Below are positions 47,799-57,099 of a stretch of 64,000 nucleotides of DNA, piece by piece. The stretch's first letter is position 1; each line of letters opens with the position of its first letter. A program made the translations under genes and the position numbers. The notes below the pieces were generated by a model that saw only the letters and a list, made by a program, of their open reading frames with translations, was not told the DNA's origin and searched no databases. Source of the DNA: Thiomonas sp. FB-6 (GTDB lineage Bacteria; Pseudomonadota; Gammaproteobacteria; Burkholderiales; Burkholderiaceae_C); contig NZ_KB898471.1 of assembly GCF_000377645.1 (NCBI RefSeq), positions 248,001 to 312,000 on the forward strand, read 5' to 3'.

Positions 47799-48108
47799 CA
47801 TCCCGCTGCCCGCCTACGCGCCGGATCACCCGGCCTTCGCCGGGCACTTCCCCGGGGATCCCATGGTGCCCGGCGTGCTGCTGCTCGATGCCGCGGTGCA
47901 CGCGCTGTGCGAGGACCCGGCTGCCGGCCCGGCCACGGACGGCTGGCGCATCGACAGCGTCAAGTTCACCGGCGTGGTGCGCCCCGGCGAGGAACTGGCC
48001 GTGCAAGGCGAAGCCGGCGCCGGCGGGGCCTTCAGCGTGCTCCAGGGCGGACGCAAGGTGGCCAGCGGTTCGCTGGCGCCGGTGCGCGGCGGCGGCGAGG
48101 GGACATGA
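47788..48108 (+). CDS. FabA/FabZ-like hotdog dehydratase (ApeI-like)
   Basis: A 106-residue hotdog protein. The catalytic motif of 3-hydroxyacyl-ACP dehydratases is recognisable: HPAFAGHFPGDPMVPGVLLLDA. This corresponds to the small ApeI-type dehydratase that works with a second, larger one in polyene formation. It overlaps the ligase by 11 bp and the next acyltransferase by four (ATGA). Confidence 0.84.
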   Translation: MSADIPLPAYAPDHPAFAGHFPGDPMVPGVLLLDAAVHALCEDPAAGPATDGWRIDSVKFTGVVRPGEELAVQGEAGAGGAFSVLQGGRKVASGSLAPVRGGGEGT

Positions 48109-49079
48109 ACGAAGCGCGCGAAGCCACCGCCGAGGCCACCCCGAGGCCGGCCTCGTGGACCCGGGACCGCGAGCGCAGCAGCGTGTTCATGCTGCGCCTG
48201 ATGAGCTGGATCTCGCTGCGCCTGGGGCGCCGGCCCGCGCGCGTGGTGCTGCTGGGCATCTGCGCGTATTTCCTGGCCTGCGCGCCCAGGGCGCGCCGGG
48301 CCTCGGGTGCCTACCTGGAGCGGGTGCTCGGACGCCGCCCCCGATGGCACGAGCGCTTCGCGCACATCCACAGCTTCGCCTCGACCATCCACGACCGCGT
48401 GTTCCTGCTGCACGAGCGTGCCGACCTGTTCGACATCCGCGCCCGCGGCACCGAGCATGTCGAGGCGGCGATCGCACGGGGGAGCGGGGTGCTGCTGCTG
48501 GGGGCGCACTTCGGCAGCTTCGAGGTGTTGCGCGCGGTGGGCCAGTTGCGTCCGGGGCTGCGGGTCTCGCTGCTCATGTACCCGGACAACGCGCGCAAGA
48601 TCAACGCCGCGCTGCGCGCCATCAACCCTCGGGCCCAGCAGGACGTGATCGCGCTGGGGCGCCCCGATTCCATGCTGCGGGTCAGCGACGCGCTGGATGC
48701 CGGCGGCATCGTGGGCATCCTCGCCGACCGCTCGCTGCACGACGACGCCACCGCGCGGCGCAGCTTCCTGGGCGCCGAGGCCGCCTGGCCGCTGGGGCCC
48801 CTGCGCATGGCCGCGCTGCTGCGGCGCCCGGTCCTGTTCATGGCCGGCGTGTACCGCGGCGACAACCGCTACGAGGTCGTGTTCGAGCCGCTGGCGGATT
48901 TCTCCGGCCTGAGCCGCGGGGCGCGCGGCTCCGCGCTCGACGCGGCGCTGGACGACTACGTGCGCCTGCTCGAGGACCATTGCCACGCCGCGCCGTTCAA
49001 CTGGTTCAATTTCTTCGACTTCTGGGCACCGCCCCAGGGCGCGCCGGAGCCGGCGCCCGGGCAGGGGAGCCGGCCGTGA
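48105..49079 (+). CDS. LpxL-type acyltransferase of the polyene cluster
   Basis: A 324-residue membrane-associated acyltransferase related to lipid A HtrB/LpxL and the AT proteins of APE clusters. The catalytic HxxxxE motif is LLLGAHFGSFEVLR, with a following DGGIVGILADRS-like segment (here DAGGIVGILADRSL). An N-terminal hydrophobic helix anchors it to the membrane (VVLLGICAYFLACA). It probably transfers the finished polyene acyl chain to a lipid carrier. Confidence 0.84.
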   Translation: MNEAREATAEATPRPASWTRDRERSSVFMLRLMSWISLRLGRRPARVVLLGICAYFLACAPRARRASGAYLERVLGRRPRWHERFAHIHSFASTIHDRVFLLHERADLFDIRARGTEHVEAAIARGSGVLLLGAHFGSFEVLRAVGQLRPGLRVSLLMYPDNARKINAALRAINPRAQQDVIALGRPDSMLRVSDALDAGGIVGILADRSLHDDATARRSFLGAEAAWPLGPLRMAALLRRPVLFMAGVYRGDNRYEVVFEPLADFSGLSRGARGSALDAALDDYVRLLEDHCHAAPFNWFNFFDFWAPPQGAPEPAPGQGSRP

Positions 49080-49723
49080 CCCGGCCCGTGCGCTTCGGGT
49101 GCGCGGCCGCGCAGGGCGGTCCGCCGGCGCGCGGCCGGCGCCGGCGGGTACTGGCCGCGCTGGTCCTCGCGCTGGGCGCGGGGCCGGCCTTCGCCGCTGC
49201 GAGCGGCGCCGCGCCCTGGGACCTGGCGGCCTTGATGGCCATGCTGGGAGCGCGCAAGTCGGGCGAGGCGCGTTTTCAGGAAACCAGGAACCTGGCCATG
49301 CTGGACGCGCCCATCGAGTCCTCGGGCATCCTGCGCTTCGCCGCACCCGACATGCTGGAAATGCACACCCTGCGGCCCGCCGAGCAGCGCCTGGTGGTGC
49401 GCGGCAGGCAGCTCAGCGTGGAGATCGGCGGGCGCACGCAGCACTTCGACCTCGACGAAACGCCCGCGGTGGGCGCCCTGGTCGAGGGCCTCCGCGCCAC
49501 CCTCGGCGGCGACCTCGCCGGCTTGCAGCGTGCCTACCGCACACGCCTGGAGGGCGGGCGCCGGCGCTGGACCCTGGTGCTGGTGCCGCGCCTGCCCGCG
49601 GCGCGCGCGCGCGTCAGCGAGATCGACCTCAGCGGCTCGGAGGCCTCGGTGCAAGGCATCGCCGTGTTCCAGGCCGACGGCGACCGCTCGTGGATGCGCA
49701 TCCAGGAGCTGCGGCAGCCGTGA
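49076..49723 (+). CDS. LolA-like outer-membrane lipoprotein carrier
   Basis: A 215-residue periplasmic protein with a signal peptide (RRVLAALVLALGAGPAFA) and a LolA-type beta-barrel (GEARFQETRNLAMLDAPIESSGILRFAAPD; ALVEGLRATLGGDLAGL). LolA-like proteins in APE clusters (ApeL position) are thought to carry the lipid product across the periplasm. The GTG start overlaps the acyltransferase stop (GTGA), and its own stop overlaps the MMPL GTG. Confidence 0.83.
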   Translation: MTRPVRFGCAAAQGGPPARGRRRRVLAALVLALGAGPAFAAASGAAPWDLAALMAMLGARKSGEARFQETRNLAMLDAPIESSGILRFAAPDMLEMHTLRPAEQRLVVRGRQLSVEIGGRTQHFDLDETPAVGALVEGLRATLGGDLAGLQRAYRTRLEGGRRRWTLVLVPRLPAARARVSEIDLSGSEASVQGIAVFQADGDRSWMRIQELRQP

Positions 49724-52137
49724 ACCGGCGGCGCGCGGCCATCGTGCTGGCCTGGCTGGCGCTGCTCGCCGCCGCGCTCGGCGTGGCCCTGCGCGCGCCG
49801 TTCACGGCCGATATGTCGGCCTTCCTGCCGCATTCGCCGGACGCGCGCCAGCGCGTGCTGGTGGAACAGCTGCGCGACGGCCTGCTGTCGCGCCTGCTGC
49901 TGGTGGGCATCGACGGGGCCACCCCGCGCGTGCGCGCCGAGTTGTCCACGCGCCTGGCGCAGCGCCTGCGCGAGCTGCCTGGCGTCGCCTCGGCGGACAA
50001 CGGCGCCGGCACGCGCGGCGAGCGCGATTTCGCGCTGGCCTTCGCACACCGCTACCTGCTCAGCCCGGCGCCTCAAGAAAAGGTAGGGCCGTCCTACGCG
50101 CAGGCCTTCGGCGCCGCCGCGCTGCACCGCTCGATCGCCGCGTCCATCGCGCAACTGGCCGGGCCGCTGGGCGACGGCCTCAAGCGCCTGCTGCCCGCGG
50201 ACCCGACCGGCGCCACGCTGGGCTACCTCGGCGCCCTCGGCCCACGCACCCAGCCCCGGCACGTCGACGGAGTGTGGGCCTCACCCGACGGCACGCGCGC
50301 GCTGCTGCTGGTGGTGGCGCGCGCGCCGGGCACGGACACCGACGCCCAGCAGGCCGCCCTGAGCCAGCTGCGCGAGGCCTTCGCCCAGGTGCGCCTGGCC
50401 GCGGGCCCGGCCGCGGCCGGGGCCTCGCTGGTGCTCAGCGGGCCGGCCGTGTTCGCCACCTACTCGCGCGGCGTGATCGAGCATGCGGTGACCCGCGTCA
50501 GCCTGCTCGGAGCCGCGCTCATCGTCACCCTGCTGCTGCTGGTGTACCGCTCGGCCGCGCTGCTGCTGCTCGGCCTGCTGCCGGTGCTCACCGGCATCGT
50601 CGCCGCCACCGCCGCCGTGGGCCTGGGCTTCGGCGTGGTGCAGGGCATCACCCTCGGCTTCGGCACGGCGCTGATGGGCGAGGCGGTGGACTATTCCATC
50701 TACCTGTTCGTGCAATCCGGCCCGGCGCAAGGCGCCCAGGGCCCGGACGGCGCGCAGCACGCGCGGCGTGCCTGGGTGCGCGGCTTCTGGCCCACGGTGC
50801 GCCTGGGCATGCTGACCTCGATGGTGGGCTTCGCCAGCCTGCTGCTGTCGGATTTCCCCGGGCTGGCACAGATCGGCGCCTACTCCATGGCCGGGGTGTT
50901 CAGCGCCGCGCTGGTCACGCGTTTCGTGCTGCCCGAGCTGATGCCGCGCGGGCTGAGGGTGCGCGACCTGTCGCGCGCGGGGCGGCACCTGGAGCGTGCC
51001 GTGCGCGGCCTGCGGCGCCTGCGCCGGCCGCTGGCCCTGCTGGTGCTGGCCTGCGCCGGGCTGCTGCTGGCGCAGCGCCACCATGTGTGGGATGACCGGC
51101 TGAGCGCGCTCAGCCCCATCCCCCAGCGCATGCTCGACGCCGACGCTACCTTGCGCCGCCAGCTCGGCGCTGCCGACTCGGGTGATCTGGTGGCGCTGCG
51201 CGGCCCCAGCCAGGAGGCGGTGCTGCAGGCCGCGGAAGCGCTGGCTCCGCGCCTGCGCGCGCTGCGCGAGCAGGGCCTGATCGGCGGCTTCGACAGTCCC
51301 GCGCGCTACCTGCCCAGCGAGCGCACCCAGCGTGCGCGCCAGGCCGCGCTGCCCGACACCGCGCAGCTCGAAGCCAGCCTGCGCGCCGCGGTGGCCGGCC
51401 TGCCGGTGAAGGCCAGCCTGTTCCAGCCCTTCGTGGCCGACGTGGCCGCCGCGCGCCGGGCGCCCCTGCTGCGCCGCGAGGATCTGGCGCACAGTTCCTT
51501 CGCGCTGGCGCTGGACGGCATGCTGCTGCGCCAGCGCCGGGCCGGCGCCGAGTCCTGGACCGCGCTGCTGCCGCTGCGCGCGCCCGCCGGCGGAGCCATC
51601 GAGCTGCCGCGGGTGGAGCAGGCGCTGCGCGGCAGCGGCGCGCTGGTGGTGGACCTGGGCGCGACCAGCAACCAGCTGTACCGACGCTATCTGCACACCG
51701 CCATCGGACTGTCGCTGGCCGGCGTGCTCGGCATGTCGGCGCTGCTGCTGCTGGCGCTGCGCTCACCGCGCCGCGTGGCCCGGGTGCTGGCGCCGCTGCT
51801 GGCAGCGGTGCTGGTGGTGGCCGCCGGGCTGGTGCTGCTCGGCCAGCGGCTCAACCTGCTGCACCTGGTGGGCATGATGCTGGTCATCGCCGCGGGTTCG
51901 AACTATGCGCTGTTCTTCGATCGCGGCCGGCAGCATGGCGGTGTGGGACCGCGCACTCTCAGCTCGCTGCTGTTCGCCAACCTCAGCACCGTGGCCGGCT
52001 TCGGGCCGCTGCTGCTGTCGGGCGTGCCCGTGCTCGTCTCGCTGGGAGCCACGGTGGCTCCCGGCGCGCTGCTGGCGCTGCTGTTCTCGGCGGTGCTGTC
52101 GGAGAACCCCGTGGGAAGCGCCGATGCGCAGGCCTGA
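49720..52137 (+). CDS. MMPL/RND-family exporter of the polyene cluster
   Basis: An 805-residue RND-superfamily transporter (MMPL, COG4258) with two six-helix-like halves and two large periplasmic loops. The first TM is at residues 6-26; the bundle near 260-400 includes LGFGTALMGEAVDYSIYLF with the conserved Asp-Tyr. The C-terminal bundle (about 660-790) mirrors it with MMLVIAAGSNYALFFDRG. It should export the polyene lipid together with the LolA-like protein. Confidence 0.86.
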   Translation: MNRRRAAIVLAWLALLAAALGVALRAPFTADMSAFLPHSPDARQRVLVEQLRDGLLSRLLLVGIDGATPRVRAELSTRLAQRLRELPGVASADNGAGTRGERDFALAFAHRYLLSPAPQEKVGPSYAQAFGAAALHRSIAASIAQLAGPLGDGLKRLLPADPTGATLGYLGALGPRTQPRHVDGVWASPDGTRALLLVVARAPGTDTDAQQAALSQLREAFAQVRLAAGPAAAGASLVLSGPAVFATYSRGVIEHAVTRVSLLGAALIVTLLLLVYRSAALLLLGLLPVLTGIVAATAAVGLGFGVVQGITLGFGTALMGEAVDYSIYLFVQSGPAQGAQGPDGAQHARRAWVRGFWPTVRLGMLTSMVGFASLLLSDFPGLAQIGAYSMAGVFSAALVTRFVLPELMPRGLRVRDLSRAGRHLERAVRGLRRLRRPLALLVLACAGLLLAQRHHVWDDRLSALSPIPQRMLDADATLRRQLGAADSGDLVALRGPSQEAVLQAAEALAPRLRALREQGLIGGFDSPARYLPSERTQRARQAALPDTAQLEASLRAAVAGLPVKASLFQPFVADVAAARRAPLLRREDLAHSSFALALDGMLLRQRRAGAESWTALLPLRAPAGGAIELPRVEQALRGSGALVVDLGATSNQLYRRYLHTAIGLSLAGVLGMSALLLLALRSPRRVARVLAPLLAAVLVVAAGLVLLGQRLNLLHLVGMMLVIAAGSNYALFFDRGRQHGGVGPRTLSSLLFANLSTVAGFGPLLLSGVPVLVSLGATVAPGALLALLFSAVLSENPVGSADAQA

Positions 52138-52957
52138 AGCAGGCGGGCCCGAGCCTCGCGCCGGGCTGCCGCCCGTGCTGCTCGGCGTGGGCGGCGTGCA
52201 TGCGGCCGCGCTGGCCGGCGTGCTCGCCCTGCCGGCGGCCTGGCCCTGGGCCCTGGGCGCTGCGCTGGGCAGCCATGCGCTGGTCACCGCGTTGAGCCTG
52301 ACGCCGCGCACGCGCCTGCTGGGCCCGAACCTGCTGCGCCTGCCGCCCGCGCACGCGGCGCGCGGCGAGGTGGGCCTGAGCTTCGACGACGGCCCCGAGC
52401 CGCGCGTGACCCCGGCAGTGCTGGACCTGCTCGACGCCCACGGCGCCAAGGCCAGCTTTTTCTGCATCGGCGAGCGGGTGGCCCGGCATGCGGAGCTTGC
52501 GCGCGAGATCGTGCGCCGCGGGCACCGGGTGGAAAACCATTCCGCGCGTCACCGCCACGACTTCGCGCTGCTCGGCCCGCGCGGCTACCGTGCCGAACTG
52601 GCGGCCGGGCAGGCCCTGATCCAGGCCGCCACGGGCGTGGCGCCGAGCTATTTCCGCGCCCCCGCCGGGTTCCGCAACCCCTGGTGCTGGCCGGCACTTC
52701 GCCACAGCGGCCTGCAACTGGCCTCGTGGACCCGGCGCGGCTTCGACACCCGCGAGCGCGACCCCGGGCGGGTGCTGCGCCGGCTCACGCGGGGGCTGGC
52801 CGCCGGCGACATCCTGCTGCTGCACGACGGCCACGGCGCGAAGGGCGGGAACGACGGCGCGGTGGTGCTGCAGGTGCTGCCCGCCCTGCTGACCGAGCTG
52901 CGCGCGCGCTCGCTGCGCGCGGTGGCGCTGCCGGTGCCGCCGGCCGGGCTTGGCTGA
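52124..52957 (+). CDS. Polysaccharide-deacetylase (NodB)-like protein embedded in the polyene cluster
   Basis: A 277-residue protein with a hydrophobic N-terminus (two helices within residues 12-60) and a NodB-homology domain. The metal/catalytic motifs are LSFDDGPEPRVTPAVLDLL (Asp-Asp), NHSARHRHDF (HxxxH), APAGFRNP and LLLHDGH. Such enzymes remove N- or O-acetyl groups from carbohydrates. It starts 14 bp inside the MMPL gene, so it belongs to the same operon; a role in modifying the sugar or lipid headgroup is inference. Confidence 0.8.
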   Translation: MRRPEAGGPEPRAGLPPVLLGVGGVHAAALAGVLALPAAWPWALGAALGSHALVTALSLTPRTRLLGPNLLRLPPAHAARGEVGLSFDDGPEPRVTPAVLDLLDAHGAKASFFCIGERVARHAELAREIVRRGHRVENHSARHRHDFALLGPRGYRAELAAGQALIQAATGVAPSYFRAPAGFRNPWCWPALRHSGLQLASWTRRGFDTRERDPGRVLRRLTRGLAAGDILLLHDGHGAKGGNDGAVVLQVLPALLTELRARSLRAVALPVPPAGLG

Positions 52958-52992
52958 ACGCCGGCCGGGCTTGGGTACAGTACCAGGACATC

Positions 52993-54258
52993 ATGGATCG
53001 CTCCGCCCCCACGCTCCCGCCCCTGCGCCTGTCCCACGCCACCGCGGCCAGTTGCCTGGGCCACGGGCTGGCCGCGCAGGCGGCGGCGCTGCGCGCCGGA
53101 CGCAGCGGGCTCAAGCCCTGCGATTTCGAGCTCGCCGATCTGCCCACCTGGATCGGCGAGGTGCAGGGCGTGGACGCCGTCGACCTGGAGCACGGGCCGG
53201 TGCCCGGCCTCGGCCGCTTCGACTGCCGCAACAACCGGCTGGCCGAGCTCGCGCTGCGCCAGGACGGCTTCGCGCAGGCGGTGGAACAGGCCGCGGCGCG
53301 CCACGGCGCGGCGCGCGTCGGGGTGTTCGTGGGCACCAGCACCTCGGGCATCCTGCAGACCGAACAGGCCTACCGGCGGCGCGACGCGCAGGGCGCGCTG
53401 CCGGCCGATTTCCACTACGAGGGCACGCAGAGCAACGCCTCGCTGGCCGATTTCGTGGCGCGTCGCCTGCGGCTGCAGGGCCCGGCCCAGGTCATTTCCG
53501 CGGCCTGCTCGTCCAGCGCCAAGGTGTTCGCGACGGCGCAGCGCATGATCGCCGCCGGGCTGGTGGACTGCGCGGTGGTGGGCGGCGTCGACTCCCTGTG
53601 CCTGACCACGCTCTACGGCTTCCATGCGCTGGAACTGTTGTCGCCGCAGCCCTGCCGCCCCTACGACGCCGAGCGCAAGGGTCTGTCGCTGGGCGAGGCG
53701 GGCGCCTTCGTGCTGCTGGAGCGGGCGCCGGCCCGGCCCGCCGCCGACGACGTGCTGCTGCTGGGTTGCGGCGAGTCCAGCGACGCCTATCACATGTCCT
53801 CGCCCCATCCGGAAGGCCTGGGCGCACGCCTGGCCATGCAGGAGGCGCTACGCCAGGCGCGCATGCAGGCCGGGGACATCGGCTACATCAACCTGCACGG
53901 CACCGCCACGCCCAGCAACGACGCCGCCGAGAGCCGCGCCGTGAGCGCGCTGTTCGGCGACGCCACGGTGTGCAATTCCACCAAGGGCGCCACCGGCCAC
54001 ACGCTGGGCGCCGCCGGGGGCCTGGAAGCCGTGATCTGCCTGCTGGCGTTGCGCGAGGGCTTCGTGCCCGCCAGCCCGGGCACGCGCGAGGCGGACGCGG
54101 CCATCGCCGGGCCGCAGCGCCTGCGCTACCAGCTGCACTCCAGCACCTGCGCAGCCGGCTTCGCGATGAGCAACTCCTTCGGCTTCGGCGGCACCAATTG
54201 CTCGCTGGTGCTGGGGCGTGCCGACGCCTGGATGGCGCTCGGGGGAGATCGACGATGA
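52993..54258 (+). CDS. Beta-ketoacyl-ACP synthase (second complete KS of the polyene cluster)
   Basis: A 421-residue condensing enzyme with a full active site: Cys172 (SAACSSSAKVFA), His302 (NLHGTATPSND), Lys331 and His336 (KGATGHTLGAAGG), and the C-terminal NSFGFGGTNCS. It is only moderately like the first KS and may form the elongating heterodimer with the next, shorter KS-like protein. The ATG at 52993 is preceded by CAGGACAT. Confidence 0.88.
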   Translation: MDRSAPTLPPLRLSHATAASCLGHGLAAQAAALRAGRSGLKPCDFELADLPTWIGEVQGVDAVDLEHGPVPGLGRFDCRNNRLAELALRQDGFAQAVEQAAARHGAARVGVFVGTSTSGILQTEQAYRRRDAQGALPADFHYEGTQSNASLADFVARRLRLQGPAQVISAACSSSAKVFATAQRMIAAGLVDCAVVGGVDSLCLTTLYGFHALELLSPQPCRPYDAERKGLSLGEAGAFVLLERAPARPAADDVLLLGCGESSDAYHMSSPHPEGLGARLAMQEALRQARMQAGDIGYINLHGTATPSNDAAESRAVSALFGDATVCNSTKGATGHTLGAAGGLEAVICLLALREGFVPASPGTREADAAIAGPQRLRYQLHSSTCAAGFAMSNSFGFGGTNCSLVLGRADAWMALGGDRR

Positions 54259-55082
54259 GCGCGGTCCCGCCCCAAGCCCTGCGCGCCTGGGTGGCCGGCA
54301 TCGGGCTGCTCGGGCCGGGGCTGCCCGACTGGCCCACGGCCGCCGCGGTGCTGCGCGGCGACAGCGCCTACCAGCCGGCGCGCACCGGATTCCCCCCGCC
54401 GCAGGGCCTGCCGCCGGCGGAACGGCGCCGCGCGACCGCGGCGGTCAGGCTGGCGCTGGCCAGTGGGGGCGAGGCGCTGGCCATGGCCGCTCGCGCGTCG
54501 GCCGATCTGCGCACGGTGTTCGCCGCCTCCAGCGGCGACGCCTCGAACTGCCATGCGCTGTGCGAAGCCCTGGCCTCGCAGGACCGGCTGATCTCCCCCA
54601 CCCGCTTCCACAACTCGGTGCACAACGCCGCTTCCGGCTACTGGGGCATCGCCACCGGTTCGATGGCGCCTTCGGCCGTGCTGTGCGCGCCGCAGGACGG
54701 CAGTTTCGCGGCCGGCCTGCTGGAAGCCCTGGTGCAACTGGGCACCAGCGGCGAGGACGTGCTGCTGCTGGCCTGCGACACCGAATACCCGGAACCCCTG
54801 CGCAGCGCCAGGCCCATCGCCGACGGCTACGGCGTGGCGCTGCTGTTGTCGCCGCGGCGCGCAGCCTCCGCCCAGGCCTGCCTGCGCGTGGACCCGGCCG
54901 CGGCCTTCACCGAGGATGCCGCGCACACGCTGGCGCAGCCGGCGCTCGAGGCGCTGCGCCGGAGCATCCCGACCGCGCGCTCGCTGAGCCTGCTGCAGCG
55001 CCTGGCGCGCGCCGAGGCGGGCCGCCTGGTGCTGGAGCAGCAGCCCGGCCGCAACCTGGCGCTGGAGTTGGAGCCATGCTGA
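54255..55082 (+). CDS. Ketosynthase-like chain-length factor (inactive KS, ApeC-like)
   Basis: A 275-residue protein of the Ketoacyl-synt_2 family. It keeps the N-terminal KS fold (WVAGIGLLGPGLPDW; VFAASSGDASN; HNSVHNAASGYWGIATGS) but lacks the nucleophilic Cys and the His-containing C-terminal half. In aryl-polyene systems such a subunit pairs with an active KS to set chain length. The ATGA overlap with the preceding active KS supports heterodimer formation. Confidence 0.83.
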   Translation: MSAVPPQALRAWVAGIGLLGPGLPDWPTAAAVLRGDSAYQPARTGFPPPQGLPPAERRRATAAVRLALASGGEALAMAARASADLRTVFAASSGDASNCHALCEALASQDRLISPTRFHNSVHNAASGYWGIATGSMAPSAVLCAPQDGSFAAGLLEALVQLGTSGEDVLLLACDTEYPEPLRSARPIADGYGVALLLSPRRAASAQACLRVDPAAAFTEDAAHTLAQPALEALRRSIPTARSLSLLQRLARAEAGRLVLEQQPGRNLALELEPC

Positions 55083-55564
55083 GACCGCCCGCCCCCTGCG
55101 GCGCCCCGGCGGCCTTGTTCGACCGCGCCTGGATCGCCGCGCGCCTGCCCCACGCCGGAGCCATGTGCCTGCTCGAGGGCGTGCTCGCCTGGGATGATTC
55201 GCAGGTGCTGTGCAGCGCCGACAACCAGCGCAGGCCCGACCATCCGCTGCGCCAGTTCGGCCGCCTGGGCGCGGCCTGCGGCATCGAGTACGCGGCGCAG
55301 GCCATGGCCGTGCACGGCGCGCTGCTGGCGCCGGGCGGCGTGCGCGCCGGCATGCTGGTCAGCGCGCGCCGGGTCGAACTGCACGTGCAGCGCCTGGACG
55401 ACATCGAGGCCCCGCTGGAGGTGCGCGCCGAGCGCCTGCAGGCGGGCGAAGACCTGATCCTGTACGGCTTCAGCCTGCGCGCCGCCGGGCGCCTGTTGTT
55501 GCAGGGCCGCGCCTCGGTCCTGCTCGGCGCCGCGCCCGATTCCCAGCCCCCGAACTTTCCATGA
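55076..55564 (+). CDS. Larger hotdog dehydratase (ApeP-like, COG4706)
   Basis: A 162-residue 3-hydroxyacyl-ACP dehydratase-like protein. The family pattern IAARLPHAGAMCLLEGVLAWDD is at the N-terminus, with GIEYAAQAMAVHGALLA and GMLVSARRVELHVQRLDD following. It probably works on the growing polyene chain together with the small dehydratase upstream. It overlaps the chain-length factor by seven bases and the ketoreductase start by four. Confidence 0.84.
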   Translation: MLRPPAPCGAPAALFDRAWIAARLPHAGAMCLLEGVLAWDDSQVLCSADNQRRPDHPLRQFGRLGAACGIEYAAQAMAVHGALLAPGGVRAGMLVSARRVELHVQRLDDIEAPLEVRAERLQAGEDLILYGFSLRAAGRLLLQGRASVLLGAAPDSQPPNFP

Positions 55565-56313
55565 ACCCTGCCGGCACCGAACGTTACCGCGGCCCGCGCC
55601 GCGCCCTGGTCACCGGCGGCAGCGGCGCCATCGGGGCCGCCATCTGCACCGCGCTGGCGCGCGCGGGCCTGCAGCTGATCGTGCACGCCAACACCCGGCT
55701 GGAGCAGGCGCAGGCGCTGGCCGCGCGCCTGCGCGAGCAGGGCCACGAGGCGCAGGCCGTGGCCTTCGACCTGCGCGACGCCGAGGCCACCGCGGCAGCC
55801 GTGGCCGCGCTGCTCGAGCAGGCGCCGGTGCAGGTGCTGGTGAACAACGCCGGGGTGCACGACGACGCCGTGTTCCCCGGCATGAGCGCGCGCCAGTGGG
55901 AAGGCGTGATGGACGTCAGCGTCAACGGCTTCTACCGCGTCACCCAGCCGCTGATGCTGCCGATGATCCGCAGCCGCTGGGGGCGCGTGATCAGCATCAC
56001 CTCGGTGGCGGCCATCGCCGGCAACCGCGGCCAGGTGAACTACGCGGCGGCCAAGGGCGCGCTGCACGCGGCCACCCGCTCGCTGGCCCTGGAAGTGGCC
56101 AGCCGCGGCATCACGGTCAACGCGGTGGCGCCGGGCATCATCGCCACGCCGATGAGCGAAGGCGCCTTCGACGACGAGGCCATCGCGCGCCTGGTGCCCG
56201 CCCGGCGCGCGGGCCGGCCCGAGGAGGTGGCCGATCTGGTGGCCTACCTGGCCTCGGAGCAGGCGGGCTACATCACCGGCCAGGTGATCTCGATCAACGG
56301 CGGGATGATCTGA
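55561..56313 (+). CDS. 3-oxoacyl-ACP reductase (FabG-like, ApeQ-like)
   Basis: A 250-residue SDR ketoreductase. It has the NADPH-binding TGGSGAIGAAI, NNAG, Ser in SITSVAAIAGN, and the YAAAK catalytic dyad, with a typical VNAVAPGIIATPM. It reduces beta-ketoacyl-ACP during polyene elongation. It closes the plus-strand cluster and overlaps the convergent glycosyltransferase gene by 20 bp. Confidence 0.9.
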   Translation: MNPAGTERYRGPRRALVTGGSGAIGAAICTALARAGLQLIVHANTRLEQAQALAARLREQGHEAQAVAFDLRDAEATAAAVAALLEQAPVQVLVNNAGVHDDAVFPGMSARQWEGVMDVSVNGFYRVTQPLMLPMIRSRWGRVISITSVAAIAGNRGQVNYAAAKGALHAATRSLALEVASRGITVNAVAPGIIATPMSEGAFDDEAIARLVPARRAGRPEEVADLVAYLASEQAGYITGQVISINGGMI

Positions 56314-57094
56314 GCAGCCAGCGCCACAGCAGCAGCGGCAGGCGCGGCACGAAGCCCAGCACCAGGCGCAGGTGCATCCAGCTGAGCAGGGTGTTGTCCC
56401 GCAGATAGCGGAAGTGCGAGACGCCGCCTTCGTCGGCGCGCAGGTAGCGCACCGGCGCCGGCAGGTTCACGGCGGGCACGCCGGCCCAGCTCAGGCGCAC
56501 CACCGCCTCGGGATCGAAGTCGAAGCGGCGCATCCAGCGCTGGCGCCGCATCGCCGCGCGCAGCGGCTCGATGGGGTAGACGCGAAAGCCGTACAGCGAG
56601 TCGCCGATGCCGGCGCCCAGGGTCTCCAGGCGCGCCCAGGCGTTGGACACCTTGCGCCCCTGCACGCGCAGGCGCGGCGCATCCTGCGCGAACACCGGGT
56701 TGCCCAGGATCATCGCCTCCGGTCGGCTCAGCGAAGTCTGCATGAAGGCGGCGATGCACGCGGCCGGGTGCTGGCCGTCCGAGTCCATGGTCAGGGCATG
56801 GGTGAAGCCGGCCGCCCGCGCCGCATCCAGCCCGGCCAGCACCGCGGCGCCCTTGCCCTGGTTGCGCGCCAGCACGATCAGGCGCAACTGGGGGTCGGCG
56901 CGGGCCCATTCGGCCAGGCCCTCGGCGCTGCCGTCGGTGCTGCCGTCGACCACCACCCACACCGGGGCCCAGGCCGCGCGGGCCGCGCGCACGGTTTCGA
57001 ACACCGCCGGGCCGGGGTTGTAGCTGGGGATGAGCACCAGGTGGGTGCGGCTCGGGCGAGGCCCGGCGGCGGGATCGTAGGAAAGCTCGGGCAT
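56294..57094 (-). CDS. Family 2 glycosyltransferase of the polyene cluster
   Basis: A 266-residue GT-A fold glycosyltransferase. The nucleotide-sugar region is LVLIPSYNPGPAVFETVRAA with VVVDGSTDGSAEGL, the DXD-type motif is ALTMDSDGQHP, and a later segment ARLETLGAGIGDSLYGFRVY is conserved in APE-cluster homologues. A short C-terminal hydrophobic segment (LVLGFVPRLPLLLWRWLL) suggests membrane attachment. It follows the acyltransferase gene after five bases, forming a two-gene operon convergent with the rest of the cluster. Confidence 0.83.
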   Translation of the reverse strand: MPELSYDPAAGPRPSRTHLVLIPSYNPGPAVFETVRAARAAWAPVWVVVDGSTDGSAEGLAEWARADPQLRLIVLARNQGKGAAVLAGLDAARAAGFTHALTMDSDGQHPAACIAAFMQTSLSRPEAMILGNPVFAQDAPRLRVQGRKVSNAWARLETLGAGIGDSLYGFRVYPIEPLRAAMRRQRWMRRFDFDPEAVVRLSWAGVPAVNLPAPVRYLRADEGGVSHFRYLRDNTLLSWMHLRLVLGFVPRLPLLLWRWLLRSSRR

Positions 57095-57099
57095 GCGGT

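Noticed and set aside
52124-52957. Chitooligosaccharide (Nod factor) synthesis
   Set aside because: Only a NodB-like domain is present; nodA and nodC are absent and the context is a polyene cluster.
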